A stretch of 64,000 nucleotides of DNA from Novosphingobium sp. FKTRR1 (lineage in GTDB: Bacteria; Pseudomonadota; Alphaproteobacteria; Sphingomonadales; Sphingomonadaceae): contig NZ_JAIZDA010000004.1 in NCBI RefSeq assembly GCF_020404405.1, forward strand, positions 248,001-312,000. The letters run 5' to 3'. The first letter of the stretch is position 1. Each line of letters begins with the position of its first letter. Below the pieces are notes generated by a model. It was not told where the DNA came from and ran no database searches. It saw nothing but the letters and a program-made list of their open reading frames with translations. Positions 36,033-45,784 of this stretch are shown piece after piece. The translations under genes and the position numbers were made by a program.

Positions 36033-36356
36033 TCAGCGCTTTTTCACGAACTCGGCGCGCAGCACCAGGCCCTTGATACCCGGGTAGCGGCAGTCGATTT
36101 CCTGCGCGTCGCCGGTCAGGCGGATCGAGGGGATCACCGTTCCGCGCTTGAGCGTCTGCCCTGCGCCCTTGACGTCGAGATCCTTGATCAGTGTGACCGA
36201 GTCCCCGTCGGCCAGCAGATTGCCGACCGCGTCGCGCACTTGCACGGTATCGTCATCCTGTCCGGCATCGGCAGCTTGCTTGGCCGCCAGTTCGGAGGCA
36301 GGCAGCCATTCGCCGCTCACTTCGTCGTAGACATAGTCTTCATCATCGCCAGCCAT
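36033..36356 (-). CDS. PhnA/YjdM-family protein lacking the N-terminal zinc ribbon
   Basis: A 107-residue protein whose C-terminal two thirds match the PhnA (YjdM) domain: VRDAVGNLLADGDSVTLIKDL, VKGAGQTLKRGT and a final EFVKKR (quoted in parts). E. coli PhnA has an N-terminal four-cysteine zinc ribbon; here residues 1-35 are acidic with no cysteine pair. The family name came from the phosphonate operon, but the molecular role is unsettled. Start ATG at 36356. Convergent with thiC; 104 bp separates it from a divergent DUF4440-like gene. Confidence 0.88.
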   Translation of the reverse strand: MAGDDEDYVYDEVSGEWLPASELAAKQAADAGQDDDTVQVRDAVGNLLADGDSVTLIKDLDVKGAGQTLKRGTVIPSIRLTGDAQEIDCRYPGIKGLVLRAEFVKKR

Positions 36357-36460
36357 GGGAAATCTCCTTGTTGCGCAGCCCATGGCAGGTTGGCGCGGGT
36401 TTGGGGAGGGGCGATGTGACCCGCCTTGCCCAAGCGCGGGCGCTTGCCTAGACGCAGGCC

Positions 36461-36847
36461 ATGTCGACACCCGATCTTGCCATTCGTCTGCGCCGAGCGG
36501 CGTTCAACCGCGCACTGGCCGAAGCCGACCTTGCCGCGATCGGTCCGCTGCTCGCGCCGAACGTGGTGCTGGTGACCGGCAGCGACAGCGCCGCGATTGC
36601 CGGGCGCAAGGCGCAATTGCTGGCATGGAAACGCGAATTCGCGGCGGCCGAGCGCGTGGTCTACACGCGCACGCCCGAAAGCGTCACGGGCTCGCCGGTC
36701 GAACCCATCGCGATGGAGATCGGGCGCTGGCAAGGAGCGCGCTCGGGCGACGGCACGGTGCTGGCAAGCGGGACTTACGCCGCCAAATGGCGCGAAACAG
36801 GCGGGCAATGGGTGATCGAGGCCGAGATCTTTGTCACCATGGGGTAG
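36461..36847 (+). CDS. DUF4440/SnoaL-like (NTF2-fold) protein
   Basis: A 128-residue soluble protein. The layout of an N-terminal helix (RRAAFNRALAEADLAAIGPLLAPNVVLVTG quoted in part), a central strand pair and the closing AAKWRETGGQWVIEAEIFVTMG fits the DUF4440 branch of the NTF2-like fold, small alpha/beta cones used as enzymes or binding domains. No catalytic residues can be assigned. Monocistronic: divergent from the phnA-like gene and followed 48 bp later by a bidirectional terminator. Confidence 0.8.
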   Translation: MSTPDLAIRLRRAAFNRALAEADLAAIGPLLAPNVVLVTGSDSAAIAGRKAQLLAWKREFAAAERVVYTRTPESVTGSPVEPIAMEIGRWQGARSGDGTVLASGTYAAKWRETGGQWVIEAEIFVTMG

Positions 36848-36895
36848 GGCTGGTGCCAAAGACGGAGCAGACCGGAAAAGGGGGGTGGGCCATAG

Positions 36896-36934
36896 AAAAA
36901 GGCCCCGGCGCTGGTGAGCGCACGGAGCCTTTTT
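36896..36934. terminator. Bidirectional rho-independent terminator
   Basis: AAAAAGGC at one end pairs with GCCTTTTT at the other, with inner pairs CCG/CGG and GCGCT/AGCGC around a GGTG loop. With A5 on one side and T5 on the other it can end transcripts from both the DUF4440-like gene (+) and the small exported protein gene (-). Confidence 0.88.
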
Positions 36935-36985
36935 GCTGCAACATGATGGGTGCCGCCTCCGGGGGGAGGAAGCGGCGTGTCCCGA

Positions 36986-37261
36986 TCAGTTGGTTGCGAT
37001 GCCCAGCTTCTGGACGTCAGCCAGGCGGAATTCGACCGGCTTGTTGTTGAAGGTGCCGGTGACCGACTTCTTCTTGATGTGCAGTTCGAAGGGCACCTTG
37101 CCGGCATAGGCCGTGCCGCGAACGATCTTTTCGCCGGCCTTGTCTTCGGTGGTGTAGTTGTACGCAACGCCCTTGTGGTTGAACGAGCCGTCTTCAGCGG
37201 CGATCGCCGGAGCAGCTGCGGCAACGGTCAGAGCGGTGGCGGCGAGAATGGTCTTGATCAT
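36986..37261 (-). CDS. Small exported protein of unknown function
   Basis: A 91-residue protein with a clear Sec signal peptide (residues 1-22, cleavage probably after PAIAA). The mature 69 residues are polar with several aromatic and lysine residues (FNHKGVAYNYTTED, ELHIKKKSVTGTFNN) and look like a small beta-rich periplasmic domain. No cysteine is present. I do not recognise a family. It is monocistronic and ends near the bidirectional terminator, suggesting a well-expressed gene; its 421-bp upstream region holds no other gene. Confidence 0.8.
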   Translation of the reverse strand: MIKTILAATALTVAAAAPAIAAEDGSFNHKGVAYNYTTEDKAGEKIVRGTAYAGKVPFELHIKKKSVTGTFNNKPVEFRLADVQKLGIATN

Positions 37262-37682
37262 GGCAGTAACTCCGCTGGGGTAGAGGGATTGCCCTCAGAG
37301 CACCCGTGATGTTCAATCTATGCAATTCCGATGGGCCGCATGTGATGCTGCGCCTGCGAAGTCGCAAATGTATTTGCTGCGACGCAACTTGCATGAAACG
37401 CAACTGTAATGATTTTTAAGGATTTCGAAATCCGGCAATCGCGACGAACTGCACGAAAGGGAGCGACTTGCCTGCAAGAACCGGATTGGTCCGGCTGAGG
37501 CATGAACCAAATGCAGTGCTATCGACACCTGATTCGTGCCGTAACGGTGTGTTTGCCTGACGCCCGTTGCGGTTGGGGATCTCGTGAACATCCTGATCTG
37601 CGGGGATCAGGGCGCTTGCCAAGTCTGGTGATTGTCGCAAGATTGCCCGCAAGACATCACCCTGTGCGCAAGGATGACGCCG
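37262..37682. other. 421-bp intergenic region between divergent genes
   Basis: Holds the upstream regions of the small exported protein (-) and the GNAT gene (+). The part next to the exported protein (about 37310-37430) is AT-richer and repeats the word TTGC/GCAA in both orientations. I see no RNA gene, terminator or convincing small ORF. Longer open frames here are antisense or out-of-frame shadows of the GNAT gene. Confidence 0.6.
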
Positions 37683-38273
37683 ATGGATCGCAACATAGTC
37701 ACCCTTGGTCCCGACCAGCGCAAAGCGGCGATCGCCACGCTTGCGCTCGCCTTTCAGGACGATCCGGCGATGTCGTGGATGATCCCCGATCCAGTGGTGC
37801 GGACGCGCCGTCTGCCGAGGTTGATGGCGTGGTCGGTGGACGATCATCTGGCCAACGGGTTGGTGCTGGGCACGCCGGGTGCCGAGGCGGTTACGCTGTG
37901 GCGACCGCCGGGCACGGTCCACCGCCATGCGCCATTGACGCCATTGGCCATCGTCGGGTTCGTGCGCATGTTCGGCCTTCGCGTGCTGCACGCCGAACGG
38001 TTGGACCGGACGATCTTTCGGCATTTGCCTGCGGGTGAGGCGCAGTTCTATCTACGGATGGCCGGGGTGCGCCCCGACAAACAGGGGCAGGGGCTGGGCG
38101 GGTTGGCGATCCGAGCCGGATTGGTGCGTGCGGCCGAGCTGAATGTCCCCGCGGTGCTGGAAACCGCGACCGAAAGCAACGTCGGCCTCTATCGGTCGCT
38201 GGGCTTTGCCGTGATCAGTGAATGGCAGGTCAGCGGCGGCGGACCGCGCTTCTGGACCATGAAGCGGGAATAG
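37683..38273 (+). CDS. GNAT-family N-acetyltransferase
   Basis: A 196-residue protein with the acetyl-CoA site VRPDKQGQGLGGLAIRAG at about residues 126-143 (Q-x-x-G-x-G type) and the following ETATESNVGLYRSLGFAV, which is the typical beta-6/alpha-4 end of the fold. The N-terminal half (LAFQDDPAMSWMIPD) fits the broad group of GNATs acting on small molecules. Start ATG 37683 has AAGGA 8 bases upstream; ATG 37674 is possible. Its last 44 bp overlap the opposite-strand DoxX-like gene. Substrate unknown. Confidence 0.87.
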   Translation: MDRNIVTLGPDQRKAAIATLALAFQDDPAMSWMIPDPVVRTRRLPRLMAWSVDDHLANGLVLGTPGAEAVTLWRPPGTVHRHAPLTPLAIVGFVRMFGLRVLHAERLDRTIFRHLPAGEAQFYLRMAGVRPDKQGQGLGGLAIRAGLVRAAELNVPAVLETATESNVGLYRSLGFAVISEWQVSGGGPRFWTMKRE

Positions 38274-38643
38274 CATCTGCCACCCACAGCGCCAGCCACA
38301 CCAGCACCGGCTGGGCGAACATGCGCGGAATGTGATAGCCCAGCCCAAAGCCATGGTCGGGCCGCTGCATGTCGATGATGAAGTGGTTGATGTTGGCCGG
38401 GAATACGCAGACGGCGTAAAGCGCAAGGCCCCATCCGGCCGCCCGCCGCAACGGCACCGACCACGGTTGCAACAGCCCGACCGCGCCCGCCAGTTCGGCT
38501 ATCCCCGTCAACAGGATGGTCAGTTCGGGAAAGGGCACCCAGCCCGGCGTGATCAGCAGGAACGGATGCGGGGCGACGATGTGGACCACGCCAGCCAATG
38601 CATAGAACAGCGCAAGGACGACGCGCAGCACGGAACGGATCAT
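38230..38643 (-). CDS. DoxX-family membrane protein
   Basis: A 137-residue protein with four membrane segments (about residues 4-22, 38-60, 68-88 and 110-128), typical of DoxX/DoxD-like proteins. GVVHIVAPHPFLLITPGWVP and the polar LTGIAELAGAVGLL are family-like features. Start ATG 38643 overlaps the cupin stop by 4 bp, so the two are translationally coupled. The 3' end overlaps the GNAT gene on the other strand by 44 bp. Members have been linked to thiosulfate oxidation or redox homeostasis, but no role can be assigned here. Confidence 0.82.
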   Translation of the reverse strand: MIRSVLRVVLALFYALAGVVHIVAPHPFLLITPGWVPFPELTILLTGIAELAGAVGLLQPWSVPLRRAAGWGLALYAVCVFPANINHFIIDMQRPDHGFGLGYHIPRMFAQPVLVWLALWVADAIPASWSRSAVRRR

Positions 38644-39077
38644 GCGCCCGGCTCCCATCCTGACGGGGCAAGCCGAAAACCGGCAAAGTCGAAGCCTGGG
38701 GCCACCACGCAGGAAACCAGCGCATAGCCGTGCGGGCCGGGCAGGGGGGCCGCTGCCTGCCACTGGCCGACCGGCACGACTGCCTGCGCCGATTGTCCGC
38801 CAAGCACATCGGCGCCAAGCTCAATGACGCTGACTGGCCCGGCATCATCGGGCGCAAGCGACAAGGCTACCGGATCGCCGCTGTGCCACAGCCAGATCTC
38901 GTCGGCATCGACCGTGTGCCAGTGCGAGCGCTGACCGGGTTCCAGCAGGAAATGGATCAGCGTGGCGGCAGGCCTTGCGCCATCGGCTGCTTCTGCGCGC
39001 CATGTCTGGCGATACCAGCCTCCTTCGGGATGAGGTTCGAGCTGCAAGTGCTGGATCAAGTCGGATGCGGTTGCCAT
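38640..39077 (-). CDS. Cupin-fold protein, DUF985 type
   Basis: A 145-residue protein with the DUF985 pattern: LQLEPHPEGGWYRQTWRAE near the N-terminus, then LLEPGQRSHWHTVDADEIWLWHSGDPVAL (in part) with cupin histidines, and a closing CVVAPGFDFAGFRL. The fold is a small jelly roll as in yeast YML079w; ligand and activity are unknown. Start ATG at 39077; the longer frame to 39203 lacks family support. First of a two-gene unit with the DoxX-like gene. Confidence 0.87.
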   Translation of the reverse strand: MATASDLIQHLQLEPHPEGGWYRQTWRAEAADGARPAATLIHFLLEPGQRSHWHTVDADEIWLWHSGDPVALSLAPDDAGPVSVIELGADVLGGQSAQAVVPVGQWQAAAPLPGPHGYALVSCVVAPGFDFAGFRLAPSGWEPGA

Positions 39078-39138
39078 CGCCGCACCATTCAAGGCGCGAC
39101 ACCGCCTGTCAACCGCATCCGCCAACAAGCGATTACGC

Positions 39139-39339
39139 TCAGGAAGTCGGCGTTGCCTGGCCGCTGATCGTGGTGCTGTTGGGTTGGGCGCTGCGGCTGG
39201 CACCGAACATCCAGATGGCCGAAAGCAGCACGATTGTCAGCGTAAGGCTGATCAGCAGTACCGAGCGCATAATGCGCGGGCCGCCTCCGCCGCTGGATTC
39301 GGTCGGGGTGACATGGGTTTCCTCGCCCTCGCGTTCCAT
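39139..39339 (-). CDS. Small single-pass membrane protein
   Basis: A 66-residue protein: an acidic, Gly-rich cytoplasmic start (residues 1-21), one membrane helix (MRSVLLISLTLTIVLLSAIWMFG, about residues 24-46, quoted only to mark the hydrophobic run) and a short Ser/Thr-rich tail. The hydrophobic helix is flanked by basic residues as expected for an inner-membrane protein. Evidence is only the coding pattern and clean membrane topology. It lies alone in the gap between the cupin gene and the 124-residue gene. Confidence 0.55.
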   Translation of the reverse strand: MEREGEETHVTPTESSGGGGPRIMRSVLLISLTLTIVLLSAIWMFGASRSAQPNSTTISGQATPTS

Positions 39340-39418
39340 CGTCGCTGTCCTTCAAGAGAGTCTTTCCTGAAGTACTTACTCCGGGCGGATGGCGATGTTC
39401 CCGGTCTCGTGTCGCGCA

Positions 39419-39793
39419 TTACCAGACAGCGGGGAGCAGTTCGATCGCGCCGCCGTCGCACAACCGCCAATCGCCGCGTGCCAGAAGATCGTTGCTGTCG
39501 CGCGCGCGGCGTCCTTCGGCCAGCGACCAGGTGACGTGCCACGTGCCGCCACCGGGCCGCTCGGTGCTGCCATCGATCGCCACGACCAGCGCTTCTACCC
39601 CGGTGCCGTCATCGGCATGGCCGATGATCCGGGCGGACAGCAGCGCCGGCGGTGGCACAGCGTCGACCCCCGCAAAGGGGTGCAAGGTCACATGATCGGC
39701 CACCAGCCGGGCGTGGCGCGGCGGGAACAAGTCCAGCAGGCGGGCCCTGCACGGCTCGGACAGTTTCCAGCCGACCACGCGCGAGCCACTCAT
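39419..39793 (-). CDS. Conserved-looking protein of 124 residues, function unknown
   Basis: A soluble protein with an N-terminal Arg/His-rich part (ARLLDLFPPRHARLVADHVTLHPFAGV), a central strand and a striking WHVTWSLAEGRRARDSNDLL motif (about residues 89-108). The two HxT-like stretches (HVTLH, HVTWS) recall the paired HxT motifs of 2H phosphoesterases and RNA-ligase-like folds, a tentative likeness only. Start ATG 39793 is preferred over 39802 because AGGAGG then lies 9 bases upstream. It precedes no close neighbour but lies 54 bp after dapD on the same strand and may be co-transcribed. Confidence 0.65.
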   Translation of the reverse strand: MSGSRVVGWKLSEPCRARLLDLFPPRHARLVADHVTLHPFAGVDAVPPPALLSARIIGHADDGTGVEALVVAIDGSTERPGGGTWHVTWSLAEGRRARDSNDLLARGDWRLCDGGAIELLPAVW

Positions 39794-39847
39794 TCCTGCC
39801 ATCCTCCTGCCGGGGCAGGCCCCATCAGTGGCGTGCCCCCCTTGTAC

Positions 39848-40696
<849 letters not shown>

Positions 40697-40753
40697 GGTA
40701 TCTCTCCCGGAAACGGCGGGCTTGAACAGCGGGCGGTAAAAGCGCGCTGGCGC

Positions 40754-41443
40754 CTAGCCCACCCGGCCCTCGGGGGCAAGCGTGGCAAGGGCGCGGTCGA
40801 GCCAGGGCACGATGTCGGCGATCACTTCATCGATCGCGGCATCGTCCTTGGCCCGGTCACCCCATTCGGTGCCAAGATCGAGCCAGATCGTCTGCATGCC
40901 CAAGGCCTTGGCCGGGCCGAGGTTGCGCGCGCTATCCTCGACGAACACCGAACGCTCCGGATCGACGCCGAACGCCTCGACGAAGCCGGTATAGGCCGAT
41001 GGTTCAGGCTTGGGGCGATAGGTCATCGCGTGGATATCATACGTGCCGTCGAAGCAGTGCGCGATGTCGAGTGCTTCCAGCACGCGCTGGGCATAAGGTC
41101 CGTCGCCGTTGGTGAACACCAGCCGCCGGCCGGGCAGCGCCAGCAGCCGCTCGGCAAGGCGTGGGGCTGCGGCCAACGCGGTCATGTCGACATCGTGGAC
41201 GAACGTGAGGAAATCATACGGATCGACCGTATGGTAGTGCATCAATCCGGCCAGTGTGGTGCCGTGGTCATGGAAGTACATCTTCTGGATGCGCTTGGCC
41301 TCAACCAGATCGCAGCCAAGCAAATCCGAGATGTAGCGGCCCATCAGCACGTCGATCTGGTCGAACAGCCGGGTCGATGGCGGATAGAGCGTGTTGTCCA
41401 GATCAAACACCCAGCAATCGACGCGTGTGGGGTCGAACGCCAT
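40754..41443 (-). CDS. HAD-family pyrimidine 5'-nucleotidase-like hydrolase
   Basis: A 229-residue HAD phosphatase of the SDT1/pyrimidine 5'-nucleotidase type. Motif I is VFDLDNTLYPPS (about residues 11-22) with both catalytic aspartates, motif II is VFTNGDG, and motif III/IV is MTYRPKPEPSAY ... VFVEDSARNLGPAK. The MYFHDHGTTLAGLM cap region is characteristic of this subgroup. Start ATG 41443. It is upstream of dapD on the same strand and divergent from rnhB (81 bp between starts). The true substrate may be a nucleotide or another phosphate monoester. Confidence 0.88.
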   Translation of the reverse strand: MAFDPTRVDCWVFDLDNTLYPPSTRLFDQIDVLMGRYISDLLGCDLVEAKRIQKMYFHDHGTTLAGLMHYHTVDPYDFLTFVHDVDMTALAAAPRLAERLLALPGRRLVFTNGDGPYAQRVLEALDIAHCFDGTYDIHAMTYRPKPEPSAYTGFVEAFGVDPERSVFVEDSARNLGPAKALGMQTIWLDLGTEWGDRAKDDAAIDEVIADIVPWLDRALATLAPEGRVG

Positions 41444-41524
41444 CAGCAGGACACCGGCGTGCAAGCGCAAGGCCTTGCAACGGCGGCAACGACGGGCGAA
41501 GGCGCTAGGCGAAAGGACCGATCC

Positions 41525-42172
41525 ATGGCGCCGTCAAAGCATGATCCGCGGGCAATTGCCAGTGCGCTCCCAAGCCTTGCCCCGAACGGGCTGGTGATCG
41601 GCGTCGACGAAGCCGGACGCGGGCCGCTGGCGGGGCCGGTGGTAGCGGGCGCCGTGGTGCTGGGCACCACGATGCCTGCGGGCCTGAACGATTCCAAGAA
41701 GTTGACCGCCCGCGCCCGTGCCCGGCTGGAAACGGCGATCCATGCCGATTGCCGCTGGGCCCTTGGCCTTGCCGATGTTGCCGAGATCGACCGGCTCAAC
41801 ATCTTCGGTGCGACGATGCTGGCGATGACCCGTGCAGTTGCCGCGCTGGTAACGCTTTGCGATGAGCCTGTGGCGCTCGTGCTCGTCGACGGCAAGCAGA
41901 CGCCGGCCGGGCGCAGCCCCGGCTGGGTTTGGCCTGCGCGCGCCATCGTTGGTGGCGACGCCAGCGAACCCGCAATCTCCGCCGCATCGATCGTGGCGAA
42001 GGAACATCGCGACCGCCTGATGCGTGAGGCGGCGTTGCTCCATCCGCAGTTTGGCTGGGAGCGCAATGCCGGGTACGGCACTGCCAAGCACATGGCTGCC
42101 CTGCGTGAACATGGGCCGACGCCGCTGCACCGCCGCAGCTTTGCCCCGGTTGCGCAGATGCTGCTCGTTTGA
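41525..42172 (+). CDS. rnhB: Ribonuclease HII
   Basis: Cleaves at ribonucleotides embedded in DNA. The 215-residue protein has GVDEAGRGPLAGPVVAGAVV (Asp-Glu of the DEDD site, about residues 26-45), LNDSKKLTARAR, VDGKQTP and SIVAKEHRDRLM, ending MAALREHGPTPLHRRSF. Start ATG at 41525. In many alphaproteobacteria rnhB lies just before ccrM, as here: the methyltransferase starts 214 bp downstream. Confidence 0.95.
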   Translation: MAPSKHDPRAIASALPSLAPNGLVIGVDEAGRGPLAGPVVAGAVVLGTTMPAGLNDSKKLTARARARLETAIHADCRWALGLADVAEIDRLNIFGATMLAMTRAVAALVTLCDEPVALVLVDGKQTPAGRSPGWVWPARAIVGGDASEPAISAASIVAKEHRDRLMREAALLHPQFGWERNAGYGTAKHMAALREHGPTPLHRRSFAPVAQMLLV

Positions 42173-42230
42173 GGCTGCCCTGATCTGCGTCGGGCAAATA
42201 TTTTCCGTGCGCAGCGTTACACCACATCTT

Positions 42231-43547
<1,317 letters not shown>

Positions 43548-43559
43548 CGAGACACGTCG

Positions 43560-44678
43560 ATGACGGCGCGCATCTACATCCGTCCGATCGCGCTGGGTGA
43601 AAGCCCGCAGTCCGATGATGGCGAAGCGGTAAGGCTGGTCGGCGGGCTGAGCGTTGCCACGCGCTTCGCCGTGATCGTGCGCAAGACCGGAAAGATCGTC
43701 TCGCGCAGGGTGGTGGGCGCTTCGGGCATCGCCGCAGCCTTGAGCGGGCTGCCCGATGCGTTGGCCGAAGAAGGCACGCGGCAATGGCAGGCCTTGCGCA
43801 GGGCGCATGCGCCGTTGGTTTTGGGCGCGCGCACGTTGCGCTTCGATCAGCCGCTGGTCATGGGCATCCTCAACGTCACGCCCGACAGCTTTTCGGATGG
43901 CGGACAGTTTCTCGACAAGCCCGAGGCTGCGCTCGATCATGCCCACGCGATGCTGGAAGCCGGCGCCGCATTGATCGACGTGGGCGGTGAATCCACCCGT
44001 CCCAACGCGGCGGCGGTGTGGGAGGGGGATGAGGCGCGGCGCGTGGTTCCGGTGATCGAGCGGCTTGCCGCCAGCGGCGCAGCCATCTCCATCGACAGCC
44101 GCCGCTCGACCGTGATCGAGGCGGCGCTGGCAGCGGGCGCGCATATCGTCAACGATGTGTCGGCTTTGCGCCACGATGCGCGCACAGCCGAAATCGTGGC
44201 GCGCAGTGGTGCTCCGGTGGTGCTGATGCACGCTCCCGGCAATGCCGAGGATCTGCACGCCGACGGCGACTATGCCGACGTCGTGCTCGATGTGTTCGAT
44301 GGCTTGCGCGATCGGCGCGACGCGGCATTGGCGGCGGGCATCGCACGCGAAAAAATCCTGCTCGATCCGGGCATCGGCTTCGGCAAGACTTTGGCCGAGA
44401 ACCTAGCGCTGGTGAACGCGCTGGCACTATTCCATGCGCTGGGCCAGCCCTTGTTGTTCGGCGCCAGCCGCAAGCGCATGATCGGTGCGCTGTCGAACGA
44501 GGCGCCCGCGCACAAGCGGTTGGGTGGATCGATTATGCTGGCGATACAGGCAGCGCAGGCCGGGGCGCACGTGATCCGAGTCCACGATGTTCCTGAAACC
44601 GTGCAGGCGCTGCACGTATGGCGCGGTTTGCGTGATGCGGCGCTGACCGACTTTTCGCAATTGGACCTATCGGTCTGA
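43560..44678 (+). CDS. folP: Dihydropteroate synthase with an N-terminal extension
   Basis: Condenses p-aminobenzoate with hydroxymethyl-dihydropterin diphosphate in folate synthesis and is the sulfonamide target. The TIM-barrel core begins at about residue 95: LVMGILNVTPDSFSDGG, then DVGGESTRPNA, SIDSRRSTV, NDVSAL, LLDPGIGFGKT and a closing RVHDVPETV. Total length is 372 residues, about 90 longer than E. coli FolP. The extra N-terminus (residues 1-90, IYIRPIALGESPQSDDGEAVRLVGG) looks structured and is of unknown role. Start ATG 43560, 12 bp after ccrM; probably one operon. Confidence 0.95.
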   Translation: MTARIYIRPIALGESPQSDDGEAVRLVGGLSVATRFAVIVRKTGKIVSRRVVGASGIAAALSGLPDALAEEGTRQWQALRRAHAPLVLGARTLRFDQPLVMGILNVTPDSFSDGGQFLDKPEAALDHAHAMLEAGAALIDVGGESTRPNAAAVWEGDEARRVVPVIERLAASGAAISIDSRRSTVIEAALAAGAHIVNDVSALRHDARTAEIVARSGAPVVLMHAPGNAEDLHADGDYADVVLDVFDGLRDRRDAALAAGIAREKILLDPGIGFGKTLAENLALVNALALFHALGQPLLFGASRKRMIGALSNEAPAHKRLGGSIMLAIQAAQAGAHVIRVHDVPETVQALHVWRGLRDAALTDFSQLDLSV

Positions 44679-44755
44679 ACTTGCGCCATAATCGTGGCAT
44701 TGGCTGCGGATTAGCTCTGTTCGATTGCGCCCCCGCCACAGTATAGCGCGGGGCG

Positions 44756-45565
44756 ATGACCGAAACCGCACCCGCCACCATCCCGGATTCGCTTGACGCC
44801 AAGTTGCCGCCGAGCAGCAAGCTCTTGCCCAAAAAGTCGCTGGTGCTGCGGTTCGGCAAATGGATCCAGCCCAAGACGAACCGCTGGATCGCGCGCAGTT
44901 CGCGCATTCCCGACATTCCGGTCTACGATGATCCGCCCGCGACCTTCCCGTGGGTCAAGCTGCTTGAGGACAACTGGGAGGTCATCCGCGCCGAAGCTGC
45001 CGCGGTGCTGCAGGATCTGGAAAGCGTGCCGCCGTTGGCCACGATTTCGCCGGACCATCGCCGGATCGCCCCGGCCGGACGCTGGCGCTCGTTCTTTCTG
45101 GTCGGCTATCGCTACCGGGATGAGGAAAACTGCCGGCGCTGTCCGCGCACCGCCGCGCTGGTGGCGCAGGTGCCAGGGCTCAACTCGGCGTTCTTCTCGG
45201 TGCTGGTGCCCGATACGCAATTGCCGTCGCATACCGGCGTGTCCAAGTCGTTCCTGACCTGCCACCTCGGCCTGCAAGTTCCGCGTGAGAGCGAGAAATG
45301 CCGCATGCGTGTGGTCGATCGTTGGCTCGAATGGCGCGAAGGCAAGTGCCTCGTGTTTGACGACGTCTACAACCACGAAGTGCGCAACGACAGTGACGAG
45401 ACGCGCATCGTCCTGCTGGTGCAGTTCAAGCGCCCGGTCGGCCCCATCGGCTGGCTGGTCGGCAACCTGTTCCTCGAAGGGGTGCGTCGCTCGCGCTTTG
45501 TGCAGGACGCAAGGCGCGGCATCGCCCGCTGGCGCGACGATCACGCGGCATTGCAGAGGCCTTGA
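44756..45565 (+). CDS. Aspartyl/asparaginyl beta-hydroxylase-domain protein
   Basis: A 269-residue protein with a 2-oxoglutarate/Fe(II) oxygenase fold of the Asp/Asn hydroxylase type (also LpxO-like). The iron-facing residues appear in LPSHTGVSKSFLTCHLGL (His, about residue 162) and FDDVYNHEVRNDSDETRIVLLVQF (second His, then Arg for 2-oxoglutarate, about residues 200-225; runs quoted in part). The N-terminus is basic with no signal peptide. Related bacterial enzymes hydroxylate lipid A fatty acids (LpxO) or peptides; this one cannot be assigned. Monocistronic, 78 bp after folP. Confidence 0.85.
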   Translation: MTETAPATIPDSLDAKLPPSSKLLPKKSLVLRFGKWIQPKTNRWIARSSRIPDIPVYDDPPATFPWVKLLEDNWEVIRAEAAAVLQDLESVPPLATISPDHRRIAPAGRWRSFFLVGYRYRDEENCRRCPRTAALVAQVPGLNSAFFSVLVPDTQLPSHTGVSKSFLTCHLGLQVPRESEKCRMRVVDRWLEWREGKCLVFDDVYNHEVRNDSDETRIVLLVQFKRPVGPIGWLVGNLFLEGVRRSRFVQDARRGIARWRDDHAALQRP

Positions 45566-45784
45566 GGTGGTAGGCGGGGCTGCAATTCGGTGATCGGTTG
45601 CGACTTGCTACCGAATTCTCCATCATAATGGTTGAGTTTCTGCTTGGCGTGGGTCGGGCGGAGGTTTAATCTATTCGAATAACAAGTCGTTCGACCCGCG
45701 TTGCTTGCCCGGGATTGTTCGTTTGGTCGTTCTCCCGCGCTCCGCTGCATCCGTGCCGGCCGACAAAAAGCGAGGAGAGGACGC

